Assembly (NCBI GenBank): GCA_008933995.1
Contig: WARS01000031.1
Coordinates: 6,363,979 to 6,427,978, forward strand
Length of the DNA: 64,000 nt
Direction of reading: 5' to 3'
Source: Datnioides undecimradiatus
Lineage: Eukaryota > Chordata > Actinopteri > Lobotiformes > Datnioididae
The translations under genes and the position numbers were made by a program. Below, piece after piece: positions 14,525 to 30,600 of this stretch; within the stretch, counting starts at the first letter, position 1; every line of letters starts with the position of its first letter. The notes under the pieces were generated by a model that worked only from the letters and a program-made list of their open reading frames with translations, did no database searches and was not told where the DNA came from.

Positions 14525-16443
14525 TTAAAAAAATAAAGAAGTTGCTGAACACGGGACCAACTACTGTGACAGAGGCAGGAGAAGCCACAGTAAAAGAGTA
14601 AGAGGGGAGGGGTGGGGCAGATGATCCATGGCACTTCCTACAGGGACCACCGCGTTACAGCAGCACACCACAAAGGGTGGGCCACTGGACCAAAGAACTG
14701 AGATCCCCTTGGTGTGACGTAATCAACAAATCCAGCAGTGTCTTTGTCCTTTTTTAACTTATGTTTGAATTTTTGCATTGCACGTATGATTATGTACCAT
14801 AAGACAACTACTGTGTTAAAATACACCATGTTTACAATAGATGGAGAGACATAGTTATGACTATTAAATGGAATATTGAATTGACTGATTATCCCCTCTG
14901 ATCTTTTATTATGCATGAATGAATTATTCTTAACAATGACAAGAAGAGCTACTTATCGAGGCAAACTAGCTTGCTTTTACTGGAAGTTAATCTTCAGTTG
15001 CCAAGGAGGTTGTTAGTTGTTATTACAGGTGGTCTCGTATCATTGTCATTGTTCAACAATAGTCTTTGGTGCCAGTTTTGAAAAACATTTTAACCCATGA
15101 GCAAAGTCCATCTACTGAGGAAGCCTGTGAGGTGTTGTTGAAAGCTCCAGAAAAAGTTATTGAGCAAAACTAGAAGTTTTTTGACAAACAAGTGTTTTGC
15201 TAATGTTCATACTGATATGTTCTAAGAGGGATTATTCCAAATAGACAAGTACTCTTGTCTTTATTTGGACATCCAAACTTTGTCAGCACTTGTCTGGAGT
15301 GTTGTGAGATGCTGCAAGACACTTTGAACACTGTGAAACCTCATAATCTATTTTTATAGTCAGATAACTGTGAGAACTTTTCATTTGTGTCCAGAAGAAG
15401 AGGGGCTGAAGAAACAGGTCTGAGAATGGCTTGAGAATGCACCCTGCTTTCAGGTCTTTAATTGCCTTGCTGCTATTGCAGTGGGTTCAAGAAATAAAGT
15501 GGAAAATAGAGGTGAAAGTGGAGCTCCTTGATTTGATCCCTTTGAATGCTGAAAAGGGGGGACATTTGCCCTCCATTGTCCCTTCTTTTTTGTTGCTTCA
15601 GCTCTGTGTAGATTTTAACCCAGTTGATAAATCCCAACCCAAGACAAAAACTTCCAAGAAATTTATGGAATAGCCAGTCTTCTTAATCAAATCCTTTCAC
15701 AAACCCTACCTAATGTTAATGAATAATATGTGCTAAAATACTCTCAAGCCAGACTTTTAGTTCTTTAGATCCATGGAGACTAAACTGAAAACTACCAAAT
15801 AGTTCACTAGAGTAATCTCTTCACCAGATCTTTTAGCCCCCCCCCCCCATTGAGAAGGACCCTCCTGGTTACTGGACTGTGTGGTGCTTCCAGAGATCAC
15901 TGCTTTAAACCTCCCCATGCCTCTTCCATTCAAATCCTATATTTTAAACTACATTAATTAGATTTTCATCGACAGATTAGTCCCAAACAATTGTCCGTCT
16001 ACAGCTTAAGCACTCCACTACCTTGCCAGTCTTATTTGGTGTATATTAAGGTGCTGTTATATTGTATTTGAGACATTATATGATATTATAATATATGCAG
16101 TGTTAGGTCTGGTTGATATGATCCATCCATCTATTATAAAGTAACGTTCATTAACATAAATTACAGTTAAATCGCTATAGTTGTCCGTTTGACCCTACAT
16201 AAACAGCGTGGACTGTAAATGTCTGGTTCATCATCCGGACCAGCAGGGGTCGCTGCGGGGACATCGGCCAGCGAACACATTTCACCCGGAAGAGGAGGAC
16301 CGAGACAAACGACGGTGAAGAAATTGTTGTGGACCCTTCGCCAAAATTTCTTTTGCAATTCAGATAATCGAGCTAGTTTCCAACCAACTCACAGCTGAGG
16401 TACCTTTGTGGGAGGGTTGAGTGTCGTCGTGCACACGTTAGAG
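14525..16443. other. CARMIL 3' flank and nudt21 upstream region
   Basis: This is non-coding DNA. An AATAAA at 14532-14537 lies just after the CARMIL stop. A frame open at 14602-14757 could be an alternative CARMIL last exon, but its acceptor is purine-rich. A run of 12 C lies at 15837-15848. The last 250 bases before the nudt21 start are GC-richer and probably contain its promoter and 5' UTR. Confidence 0.5.
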
Positions 16444-19142
<2,699 letters not shown>

Positions 19143-19771
19143 CTTGGGTGAACAGAACTTCGTGCGGCTGTCTCTGTGAGTGCAGCCCTGTCCGAGTGAA
19201 GATGAGACACAATGTGATGGAAAAAAAAAAATACATCTCGTCTTTTGCTCTCACGAAACAAAAGCTTGTCATGTCAGGTTTTTTGACAGTTATTTATACT
19301 GTTAAAAGAAAATGAAAATGTCGTGTCTTTTTTTTTTTTTAATCTTGAGAAACTGCTCATTTTTGTAGAACACAAGTCTGATGCTGGTGTGTTAAGAATC
19401 TGATTTTATGTCCTTTCAGAATAGGCCAATGTTTGATTAAAAAGAAACTACATAATTGACTCCTGTTGTTTTAACCTGTAACAAGGTGTAATGTTTTTGT
19501 TTTCTTTTTAATAAAGCAGTCCTTTGAGTATGTTTTTATAAAGTCCTAGGGAGTCACTGAGTGGTACTTTTTATGTTTCAAAGTTAATAGAAAGATCTTT
19601 GCAAAGTAGTATTTTATTTTTATTTTCTTTGGTTTTGTGTTATATGCTGACTTTTCACAGTCACAACAGGAAGCACCAATAACAATTGCTGTTTTCATAT
19701 AGTTTTTTTGTTATGTAATGTTGAACATTTGTTGAATGAAAAGCAGATAGTTGCAAAGATCTTGTCCTAAC
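19143..19771 (+). other. nudt21 3' UTR and intergenic DNA
   Basis: T-rich 3' UTR sequence continues to the AATAAA at 19510-19515. The rest, up to the retrotransposon tail, shows no gene. Confidence 0.6.
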
Positions 19772-20962
19772 CATCCATCCATCCATCTTCTTCCGCTTGT
19801 CCGGGACCAGGTCGCAGGGGCAGCAGCTTGAGCAGGGATGCCCAGACATCCCTCTCCCCAGACACTTCCTCCAGCTCTTCCGGGAGGATCCCGAGGCGTT
19901 CCCAGGCCAGTTGAGAGACATAGTCTCTCCAACGTGTCCTGGGTCTTCCCCGGGGCCTCCTCCCGGTGGGACATGCCCGGAACACCTCCCCAGGGAGGTG
20001 TCCGAAACAGATGCCCAAGCCACCTCAGCTGGCTCCTCTCAATGTGGGGGAGCAGCGGCTCTACTTTGAGCTCCCTCCGGGTGACAGTGCTTTGCACCCT
20101 ATCACGAAGGGTGCGCCCTGCCACCCTGCGGAGGAAACCCATTTCGGCCGCTTGTATCCGTGATCTTGTCCTTTCGGTCATGACCCAAAGCTCATGATCG
20201 TTGGTGAGAGTAGGAACGTAGATTGACCGGTAAATCGAGAGCTTCGCCTTTCGGCTCAGCTCCTTCTTCACCACGACAGAACGGTACACTGACTGCATTA
20301 CTGCAGCTGCTGCTCTGATCTGTCTTTCAATCTCACACTCCATCCTTCCCTCATTTGTGAACATGACCCCGAGATACTTGAACTCCTCCACTTGGGGCAG
20401 GAACCCTCCTCCAACCTGGAGAGGGCAGGCCAACTTTTTCCGGTCGAGGACCACGGCCTCAGACTTGGAGGTGCTGATTCTCATCGCTGCTGCTTCACAC
20501 TCGGCTGCAAACCACCCCAGTACTTGCTGAAGGCCCTGACCTGAAGGAGCCAACAGGACAACATCATCTGCAAAAAGCAGAGATGACATCCTGTGGTCCC
20601 CAAACCGGACGCCCTCCAGCCCCTGGCTGCGCCTAGAAATTCTGTCCATAAAAATAATGAACAGAACCGGTGACAAAGGGCAGCCCTGCCGGAGTCCAAC
20701 ATGCACCGGAAACAGGTCTGACTTACTGCCGGCAATGCGAACCAAACTCCTGCTCTAGTCGTACAGAGACCGGACAGCCCTCAGCAAAGGTCCCTGGACC
20801 CCATACTCCCGAAGCACCTCCCACAGAATGCTACGAGGGACACGGTCGAATGCCTTCTCCAAGTCCACAAAACACATGTGGACTAGTTGGGCAAAGCACC
20901 CTGTAGAAAGTGAAGAGCTGGTCCAGTGTTCCACGACCCGGACGAAAACCGCATTGTTCCCC
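19772..20962 (-). mobile_element. 5'-truncated Rex3-like RTE non-LTR retrotransposon
   Basis: The minus strand encodes the second half of an RTE-type reverse transcriptase: GLRQGCPLSPVLF, the catalytic LLFADDVVLLA motif and the late GRPRGRPRTRWRDYV block. It ends in a short GATG-type tandem tail (plus CATC repeats at 19772-19787), which is typical of fish Rex3 elements. The left part of the element is missing; the junction near 20962 is judged from where familiar element sequence stops. The copy is dead: an in-frame TAG lies near 20755-20757, where SLYD is followed by a stop, and a frameshift near 20000 moves the C-terminus into another frame. I could not define target-site duplications. Confidence 0.9.
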
Positions 20963-20988
20963 TTGAAGCCAAGCAAGATTGTGCTCAA
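19772..20988 (-). pseudogene. Broken reverse transcriptase of the RTE element
   Basis: Three open pieces (about 20988-20755, 20745-19711 and 20018-19767) cover one reverse transcriptase interrupted by a stop codon and a frameshift. It has no endonuclease domain because of 5' truncation. The relic lies between nudt21 and ogfod1, antisense to both. Confidence 0.85.
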
Positions 20989-21475
20989 TTGCGCTTTTGC
21001 ACTAGGCTTAAAATACTTTAATTGTTCCTTATATTACCCTTTAATAACATAGCATAGTGGTCTCTTGCTAGATCTGTGTTGCGAAATATTTCTTTCAGAA
21101 TCGTACTAGTAAGATATGAATTAATTTTAAGAAGGATTATATCTTTCGTGTTTTTCTTATTACTTTGGTTTTGCTAAAAATTCTAATGTGCATCACTCAG
21201 TTTTCTTAAACTTCAAGAGGACTTTCTCGAAATAATGAACGATATTTGTTTTTCCAGTTCGACTTTATAAACAACAGTTTAATCTGGGAACAGAATTTCT
21301 GGCTGGCCGGTGCTCCCTGACAGTCTCAACTCAGGGCAAAATCAAACGTCACGCAAAACGTCATTTACCCGCGACGCACGAGCCATTTCACACTCAGACT
21401 CTCACACGCTACAGTCGTGAATGTTGACACAGCTCTTTATAAACTGCATGATAGATCGCTCTGATAGTTTGATTG
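20963..21475 (+). other. ogfod1 upstream region
   Basis: This is non-coding DNA between the retrotransposon and the ogfod1 start. The last 150 bases contain several CpGs and probably hold the promoter and 5' UTR. I see no clear TATA box. Confidence 0.45.
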
Positions 21476-24400
21476 ATGGCCTCCAAACGACGACAAGGTG
21501 AGAGCGGCAAAACAGAGAAGAAGAAGAAGAAAAAGAAGGATTGTGAGGAAACGGCTGAACTCAGCTCAGTGATTGAAGACGAGCAGGTGAAGAAGGCTGT
21601 GAAGGAGGCATGGAGCCAGAAGAATCACTACAGCCAGGGTTAGTTAGTGAGAAGACCACAGTCACACCTCACATCTAACCTCACTGTCCGACAGTCAGTC
21701 AGAAACAAATAGCGGATCTGTCATGGTATCGGTATGTTACCGTAAAACTTGTCACCTGTCCCGGTGTGTCTGTCTGGTCTTGTTGCTCTTTGGGACTCTG
21801 TGACGTTGCTTAACCATTAACACAAGAGCAAAACAAACACAGAGAAAAAGAGGAAGTAATCTAAATAGAAAACCGGGCTGCTAAAACAGTCAGATGTTAT
21901 TAAATGACCACGTTATGTTTTGTTTTCGGTTTTGATGTTGACATCAAGGCATCAATATTTTACTACCATAAAAACAAGTGACAGTTGGGCTCTCTCTTTA
22001 AGTTATTTATACATTTTTTTGTTTGAGTTTGATAATGTTTTCCTTAAGCATAGGAAAAGGTATAAATAATCTCTTACAGTATCCAACAGTCATTTTAAGG
22101 ATTATGAACCAGCTGGACTTTGTTTTTGTCATAAAACAGCCCTGTTAATTGGCGTGGAGCATTGTCCATAATTATCTTACATGTTCAGAGTAATTATATA
22201 TATTATATATATTTCCAAGTCTATTTGGGGTTTTGTGGCTGTACCTTTCCCGTTATCCCTGAGAGTCTTTGCACTCAAGCAGAAGCCATGTGTGAACATC
22301 TCATGCAGACACGTGATCTTTTGTTGTTCATGGCAGGGGATCTGGAGCTTGACTGCCACCCTTTCCCTCACTGCATCATCAGGAACTTCCTCTGCAGCGA
22401 GACTTTCATAGAGAACCTTCAGAGAGAGCTGCTGGACCTCAACTTTCATGAGAAGTCAAATGATCTGTACAAATTTAAACAGGTATCTGTCAAATCAACC
22501 TAATTACAGATGTTTTCCATCTGGATTTGAGTTTTTGTCTTATTATCTTCACAATTATTCCCACACAGTCCGATGACTTGAGGAAGAGAACGGAGCCACA
22601 TATTGCAGGTCTGAGGTAAAAAGCGTTGTGTACTTTATATCCGTTATGTCCTTTATGTTTTATTTGAGCAGTTGAAATGCTAAACTTGTTGGAGGTGGTG
22701 GTGACATTTTGGGCTTTATTTATCAGCTCCATCAGGTGGCGCCAGAGATTACCTCTCACTCCCTGATTAGTATGTTTCTTACATTTAGTGCTGCTCACTC
22801 CAAGAGGCAGCATTAACATTTGGCCCAGTAGGACTGTACAGTATGAACTGAATGGAGATTGGATTCAGCTGCAGTTCATCATTTGTGAGCACAAGGTTGT
22901 TTCTCATTCTGTCTGGCACACTTTGAGACATTACAGCAGTGTAAATGTTAGGGCTTTCAGACAAATGACAAGAAACAAAGCTGTTATTGGAGAATTATGG
23001 AGCATTTACAGCTGCCAGACCTGCCAACAGGTTTGGTGTTTGAACAGAATCCAAGATAAAATTAAGATCACTACTTATAAATCAAGACTCTAACGAGCTG
23101 AATGTCAAGTCTGAATCCAAGACAACTCCCCTGAGACTCATACATTACCTAGAGAGCAAAATAATGTACAAACCTCACCTTTATTTTGAAATCATGTGCA
23201 GTTTTTATTGCAATTATAACAAGCTGTATTTACAGTGAAGAAACACGCGATTTCTTCTAAATGCTTATTTGTGAGGGTTCAGAGCCATACACCTACTGAA
23301 GAAATACAGCCCTGGAGAATAAATACCATAATTAGATGCACAATAACGGCCTCCTCTTGTGATCATCTATTATTTATGTCACAACAAAATGTCATGGTAG
23401 GTTTGAGCAGTCGGTCTGCTTTGTAAAGCTTATACAAGGTTTAAGCTTTATTGTCAGTGTTGATACAGTGAATGAAATGCAGATCACGTTAATCTCTATC
23501 TCGGTTTTCAGGGCAGCACTGTTTGGGCGTTTCCGTTCCTGGCTCGGGGAAGTGTTGGGGGTTGAACTAGAGCCCACAGTGGATATTTCATGTGCCAGAT
23601 ATGAATACACAGGTGAGTTTTGTTCTATTTTTAGGCTCTTTCAGTTATATTTGATGACTAATTTCCTGTATGTTTTCTTCTTTTAATATACGTAACAGTT
23701 TCTCTTATTTACAGATGTTCTTTTGTGTCATGATGATGAATTGGAGGGGAGGCGTGTTGCTTTCATCCTGTATCTCGTGCCTCCATGGCAGCACAGTGAT
23801 GGAGGAGCCCTGGATCTTTACTCCTCAGACAGTGAGTATTCCACTTTGTCTTTGTGTGCATTTCTGTGTTTTGAGACAGCAGAAGTCCTGTATAATCTTC
23901 CTCTTTGTCATCAGGTAATTTCCAACCACAGAGTATCGTGAAGTCACTCATACCCTCTTTGAACACGCTTGTACTTTTTGAAGTTTCTCCAGTCTCCTTT
24001 CACCAAGTAAGAACAGCTTCCCTTGCCTTTTCATTACCGTGATACCTTCGACTGCAGGTTGATAACATGTTGTTTCTTCAGGTGTCTGAGGTTTTGACAG
24101 AGGACAAGTGTCGTCTGTCTCTGAGTGGCTGGTTTCATGGACCATCTTTGGAACGTCCTCCTCGCCACATCGAGGCCCCTGTCCCACGCGACCCACATCT
24201 ACCGAGAGATGTGAGTTTGGTCAAAGATGCATACAGTTTTATTCAACTGTCTTTATAAGGATAGTTTCAGGAAATGCACTAGTTGATTTCTCGTAAGGAG
24301 TTATTTGAGAAGACTGATAACACTCTCACATTGGTCTGTTGAATATGACTCTCCCTACAGCAGCCAGTCAGCTTAGTTTTGCGTAGCATAAAGACTGGGA

Positions 24401-25903
24401 ACAGAGTGAAACTTGGCTCTCTTTAAATTTTAATATCTTATTTTTGAATCTGAACAAAAAAATAAGAGTTAAACTAACATATCGTCACCCTCTTAAAATA
24501 ATGGCCTAAGTCATATTTTCAGGGTTATGCTTCAGAATAGGAGCTAAGCTAATAATCTCTTGCCTCATACTTCATATTTAAACATGCAGATGCAAGTGTC
24601 GCATTGATCTTTTTATTTACCTTTCAATTAAGTGTATTTCTCAAAATAACTAACTGTCCCTCCATATGTTCGTTGTGTTCATCACAGGAAATGTTGCTGC
24701 TGGAGTGGGTCAATCCAGTCTATCTGGATATATCCTATCAAGAGCAGATTCAGGAGGAGTTTGAGGACAGCTCTGAAATTCAGCTGAAAGAGTTTCTCAA
24801 GGTAGTTTTGTTTTTCTTTCCTGCGTCTCATACCTACCCTTGCTTGGGTCAGCTGATTCTGTGTCTGTTCTCAGGAGGAGAAGTTCAGGGAGGTGAGTGA
24901 AGCACTGCGCCTCACTCAGATTCAGTGGATGAAGAAGGGTCCACCCAATAAGAGGTAGGGCGTGTGTCACATATCATTTCACATAGTTTAATGTGTTGTG
25001 CAAATTTTAACACTGTGCTTACAATCTAGTGTAACTTTGTGTGCCTAGATGCTATGAAGTGGCCTCTCTGGATACCCTGCCTCAGTGTGTGGGCGCATGT
25101 TGGGAACTTCTTCACTCAGAGGCTTTCTTCCTGCTACTTTCTAACTTCACTGGCCTTCGATTGCACTTCCTGTGTCCTGCTGATGATGAGGATGAAGATG
25201 AGGGTGAACAGAAAGTGGAGAAGAAGAACATACCGGATGATGGAGAAGCTACGGGGTCCTCGACTGACACACAATCACCAAACACTAGAAGAAAGAAAGG
25301 TGTGCTTTAATTTCTTTAGCTAAAAGTCTATAAAGCTATGTGTGTGTGTGATTTGACCTTTGTTTGTTCTTCAGAGCTGAGCACGCCTGTATGTTGTGGT
25401 GAACTGCGTCGATGGACTCATGGCAGCTACACTCTGTTGCATGATGCAGAGGCAGCACGAGCAGAGTACGCTCTGGACCTTGTTTTGCCCTTTTGTGGTG
25501 TGGGTAAGTCTATACACACACACACACACACACAAACATAAAAATAGCCAGGTAATATTGTGGCTGTTACAATGCATGAATTGTTTTTCATAGACTGGCA
25601 GTCAGAGTTTGGGGGATTCACATGTTATGTTGCTAATGAAGAGGATGAGGAGGTGAGTCTTGATGAGAGTAAAATGTTTAACTATTCATATGTTGACAGT
25701 ACATGATGATGATCAATGCTTTTGTTGCTTCCTCATCACAGCTTCTGACAGTTTATCCAGAGGACAATTCACTTGCCCTCGTCTACAGAGACAAAGAAAC
25801 CCTCAAATTTGTCAAACATGTCAATCACAAAAGCTCCTCAGATTCAGAAAACAGGTCTACCTGCCGAGCATTGTACGACTTCTCTTTTGTGTACTATGAA
25901 TAA
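21476..25903 (+). CDS. ogfod1: Ribosomal protein uS12 prolyl 3-hydroxylase
   Basis: OGFOD1 is a nuclear 2-oxoglutarate/Fe(II) oxygenase that hydroxylates a proline of ribosomal protein RPS23 (uS12) and affects translation and stress granules. Thirteen exons join in phase: 21476-21638, 22337-22482, 22569-22615, 23512-23612, 23715-23831, 23915-24006, 24082-24210, 24688-24801, 24875-24954, 25049-25299, 25375-25503, 25594-25652 and 25742-25903, giving 529 residues (human 542). The iron ligands are present: His158 and Asp160 in CHDDELE, and His221 in VSFHQ. The 2-oxoglutarate-binding Arg is R233 in [12 protein letters not shown] Lys-rich N-terminus fits a nuclear signal. An acidic linker (DDEDEDEGE) lies before the C-terminal catalytically inactive fold. 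The stop codon lies inside an AATAAA hexamer. Confidence 0.96.
25514..25533. repeat. (CA)n microsatellite in an ogfod1 intron
   Basis: An alternating CA run lies about ten bases after the donor of ogfod1 exon 11. Confidence 0.9.
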
Positions 25904-27540
25904 ACATAAATATATATCTCTATCTTGGGTGTCTTGACCTCTTTGTGTCATCTTCCTAAGGTGTTATGTACAGAGACCTTTGATCAAGATTAGTTGTGTA
26001 CACACTCACAGGTACTGATGTGCACTTTGGATGCCATTTGGGGTTTGGTATTTTGTTTAAAGGACACTGAACCAGTGAATGTTGTTTAGGCAGGCCCATC
26101 TGCAAATTCTCTTAATAGTCTGATGATGTTTTACAGTTACATTAGGTGGCTTCCTTTCAATATGCATCCTTTTCATGAAAATGATAAATTCAAGGTTTTG
26201 GTACAATTGGAACTGCAGATCATACAGATGCCCCTCATTTTATTGAAAAAACGGAGTAGAACAGTAGGTTTTTGATTCTTGTCTCATTTAATATCAAAAG
26301 ATATATTAATAACATTCATTATTATTCATATTAGAGTTCTTCTACAATGATTTGTAGAAGAGTTGTGAAGTCAATGGATATCAAGGAACTTTCTCTGCTC
26401 CTCAATCTGCCTGGTAATGAAAACACTGGAGATCAACTTTGTGTTAAAATCTTTGTGCATGCTGTAAAAAACAACCTCTGGGTCCTCCCAAAATGTAAGA
26501 TCAATCAGTATGAACTAAAAAATATCTTTAACATGACAGAATAATGCTGACATCTTTTGATTTGTGTCAGAGTGATGAAATCAGTATTATCAGCAGAGGG
26601 GTGCATGAGTATACAGTATTTCATTGAAGGCATTTTAAAAAATATTTTTTATAAATACATTTTTATTAAAAATCTTAAAAGGGTGTAAAAAGGTTATTGT
26701 TTAATTCAGTTGAATCTAAGGAACAGCGTCAAGGAAAATTGTCTCTAAAAAAGTTGAAAAACAATACCAACACACAACTTCCTTAACTAATGTTTACTAA
26801 AATATCACAAAATAATGAAAAATATCATCATAGCTCTTCACTGACCAAAGTAATATCTTTATATAATTTGTTCTGAAGAAAAGTAGTTTATTTTCTAATG
26901 TTATACAACTAAGGTGGGAAATAATGCTGGAAACCTTCCTCAGTGACTCATTAGAAAAAAAATGGTGATTAATCTTCTGAGGTTTGACAAATCAGTTGAC
27001 TACTCATTTCAGCACCAGTGCCAATAACTTCCAAGCAACACTGGCTCCTTCTAGAAATTCATTGTTGTGGCTTACCTGGTCTGTCATCGCCATATCCGCT
27101 GACCTGCTTTGCATTTGTATGGGTTTTCAGCAGGTATCTTACAGCTATGATAAAATGTCTAGAAACTGTTTAGGCTAACCATTGCAAAAACATTGGGCTT
27201 GCATGCGTATCACAGGAAAGTGCAGAAAATCGCTGTAATCCAAACATTGTATTAGTATTTTGTTGCTATAAATTACAGCAACCTTACCAAAGATTTGGTC
27301 ACTTGACTAAATAGTGTCTTACCCTTAACCACTTACTCAATGTTTTATCTAATTATTATTATTATTATTATTTAACTCTCACCTGCTTAACACCTTACAA
27401 TATTGATTATATTTAGATCGTCAGGGATCATAGCAGGGGTATGTTGATTTTAAAGATACAAAACTGAAAGGTTTTGCTCTACATTAGGTTTCCAACATAA
27501 AAAAAACCACTTCCTTCCTGTCATGATTTTTTTCCCCAGG
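25904..27540. other. Intergenic DNA between ogfod1 and tradd
   Basis: This AT-rich stretch has no convincing exon. A 65-codon open frame at 26347-26544 has no domain or splice context. A short ATT triplet run lies near 27353-27371. Confidence 0.55.
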
Positions 27541-27554
27541 CGGCATGTCCATTT

Positions 27555-27600
27555 CCACCAATCAGAGAGTTTTTTGATTTTTGCTCGGCCAATGGGAGGT
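27555..27600 (+). promoter_or_regulatory. Paired CCAAT boxes, probable tradd promoter
   Basis: Two CCAAT boxes (27558-27562 in ACCAATCAG and 27589-27593 in GGCCAATGGG) lie 31 bp apart, directly upstream of a splice donor at 27676/27677. This arrangement suits a TATA-less start at about 27610-27650. A TATAAG at about 27659 lies too close to the donor to fit this model. Confidence 0.4.
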
Positions 27601-27609
27601 CAGGAAGTT

Positions 27610-27676
27610 ATTACTGTGTAAGTGGGTGTGATCCAGCAGGAGGAAGCGTCATCGAACAATATAAGAAAGTTAGAAG
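27610..27676 (+). other. tradd: Probable non-coding first exon of tradd
   Basis: A strong donor (AAG followed by GTAAGT) ends this short exon. The next good acceptor before the coding start is near 30872, implying a 5' UTR intron of about 3.2 kb. The start position is inferred from the CCAAT boxes. No transcript evidence is available here. Confidence 0.35.
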
Positions 27677-30600
27677 GTAAGTTTGAACCGACTTTAACAT
27701 TGGATTACTTTACAGCGGATATCAGGAATGATAAGTTAGAAATCATGTCTGCCCATTGCTCTGTGTTTTAGCTGTCCAGTAAACACTTAAGCAGTCCGTT
27801 TGGTCGAACCGTGGCCGAAGTTTTACGGCAGTTGTGTCTACTGTACGTGAGATTCACCCACACCAACTGAAGTCTCACAAAAACGTTTTATATGTCCATG
27901 TCCAAGTCTTTGGGAATCTGTGATTTACTAGACGGACATTTCTGTTTCCGGTGGGTCGATGTAAAACGCAACTTTGTTAAAAACTAGCTGGCTAAATAAT
28001 TCACACCTGTGGCATTTAACTTGCTAATTTCACACGTTTTAGCCGAAAAACCACCCCTGACGTAAAGTGGCCCGTACGTCTGTGTCGCTTAACAACTTCG
28101 TTAGCCTCTCCTGCCGGTTGATTTATTGAATGTCTTGGTAAAAACATTTATGTGATAAATTACAGCATAACGTGGTTTCATTTGTTTTCACCCACACTAC
28201 CACAAACAAATCTTATATCCATAATAATGCAAATAAACTTTATTATATCTAATATATATAATATATATAAAAATATACTTTGTGGGTATTATTTTAAGAC
28301 AGTTTTGAAAAATGTGAGCTGATTCTTTATGACTCTACACACCCAGGCACCACCTACACAGGTGTTTTTTTTTCTCTCTTCTTATGCTCCATTAGACCTC
28401 TTCTCAGTACTGTGGGCCCCGTACTGTACAAACCACGCTTGACTGACGTCTCCCACATTTACCTGTTACAACAGGTACAACAAACTCACTCCTCTATTAA
28501 AGTAGTACAGTTATAGTACAGTATAGTTTGGTGATGTCCTGCAACTCCCAGAATAACTTCATTTAAATTTAGCCTGATTCCTGAGTTTATGTCTTGCAGC
28601 AGTTCACATTGACAGGACAGCTCAGGACATTCACATTATTACAATTACTAATACTGTGCATTGACATTATAACCCTATCTTCATTAAATGCAGGGTTTAA
28701 ACAATGCAATCTGGTTGATGTGAGGCATGAGCCATGTTTGTTTAGTTTCCAGGCACTTTGTATTGCATGATTCATAAAAAAATGATAATTAAAATGATAA
28801 TTTTGATAATTGATTATTTATGAAATTAAAAAAATTATTGGCTTTGGATGGCCATTCATTTGATTCATTTGCCTCTGGGAAATTATGATTAGCAATTCTC
28901 AAATTTTTTTCAAACTAATAGATTAATCAAAAATAATCAGCAGATTGATTGACACTAAAAATATTTGCTAGCAGTCATCTTCTTTTGCTTTGATGACACA
29001 TGGGTGTCCATTATTTCCAGCTGTCTGTTAGTGTACAGGTCCATTTAGTTTATATCTAAAGCTGTAAAGCTGTAACAAACCAAAACAGACTGAAACAAGC
29101 ATCATCTGGCATCATCCCACAGAAGTAAAATTACTAATTAGTGGACACACATCCTTGTGTGAATCAAGTGGGGGGTTTTTTAACTGAAAAAGCCAGACGA
29201 GCTGTCCAGGGAATACTAGAGGTTGCCTTTTGGCAGCAAAAGCTAAATGATATATTTTAAGCTCCTGATGATCACTTAATCCTCATACAGCTGGTGAACA
29301 AATCTCACAGTGTACTTCCAGAGTACCGGTAGATAGGATCGCATATAATTACAGACTGGCTAAGTTGTTCCTGTAGACCCAGTAGCAAAGCATACTGTGT
29401 ATTAGTGAAATATGAGGACATGCATATAATCCAGCTCAGAGGATGCTCTTTGCACGCAGAACACCCTGCATCCTGTGCATGGAGACACCAAGAGTGAGCT
29501 AGCGGGCTTCAGTGGTTCGTTCAGAGTACAGGAGTTAGGGGCTGGACTGGGGGAGGGGAGGACTCAGATTAAACATGTTTTTATGTAATGAGGGTTTCAA
29601 AAGGAGGTTGGGGTAAAAAAGCGTAAAGTGGAGTGAGGCCACAACAACCAGGGACCACTAGGAGAGAAGTGGTTTTAACTCCAGGAGGAAACATATTTTT
29701 GCCTGCCATAATTTATTTTGCTCTTTGCTTTGTTGAGAAGTATCATCTGCCTCAGATGAAAGGAAATGTATATTGAACATTTCATCAAGTTTAGATTCCA
29801 AACAATTTAGTACAATGGTTGCACAAATGATAAGGACTTTGTCACCACCAGGTTTTCTCTTAATATTGCAGAGCTTTTTTAAATAATGGATTGATCATTT
29901 AGTCTACAAAATGTCAGAAAATAGTAAAGAGTGCTATTACATTTTAATAGAGCTAAAGGTGGTGTCTTGAAATAGATGGTTTTGTTAATCCAACAGGCGA
30001 TCCTCACATTTAAGCCGCAATAGTAGATGTCTGACAATTTTTTGCTCAACTGATTCCACTCTAACATATTGTAGTTATGGCCCTTAGAAACCACTCTTCA
30101 TTGGCTGCAGTGTTAAACCACTCAAAGATCAACTGCAGCTGAAATGGAAAAGTAAAATGCATTACTTAAAAATTGAATAAAGATGTCACTGCTTTAAAAT
30201 ATTGACTATAATCATGAATATTGTGAACTGCTATGCCCTTAATCCTTTGTGGATTTTAGTTTTATTTAGGTCTCATGATATCATCATCTGAAATGGTTGT
30301 AGCATTATGTAATAAATGGCCAGTCTCAGAAATCCTTAAAATTAGTTTTAAAGGCAACAAAAAAAGCAGGTACTTATATTAAAGTAAATTCTACAGATTA
30401 ATCCCATTTCACAAAGGAAAGATTTAGTAAGACTGACAGTAAAACAGTTGTTCTAACAGTTCACGTACTGCTGGATACAAAATCAATTTTTAATTCGTCA
30501 ACTCCACATGTTTGTATTGACATTGCAAAGGATAATTCACAGAAATCATGATCTGATTTGTTAACCTGAATTTTGTATGAGAGGGGAAACCTTGACATCC

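Noticed and set aside
26347..26544. A possible small gene after ogfod1
   Set aside because: Sixty-five codons with no domain, in AT-rich DNA with several similar chance frames nearby.
27655..27665. TATA-like box for tradd
   Set aside because: It lies about 15 bases before the splice donor, so it cannot drive transcription of that exon.
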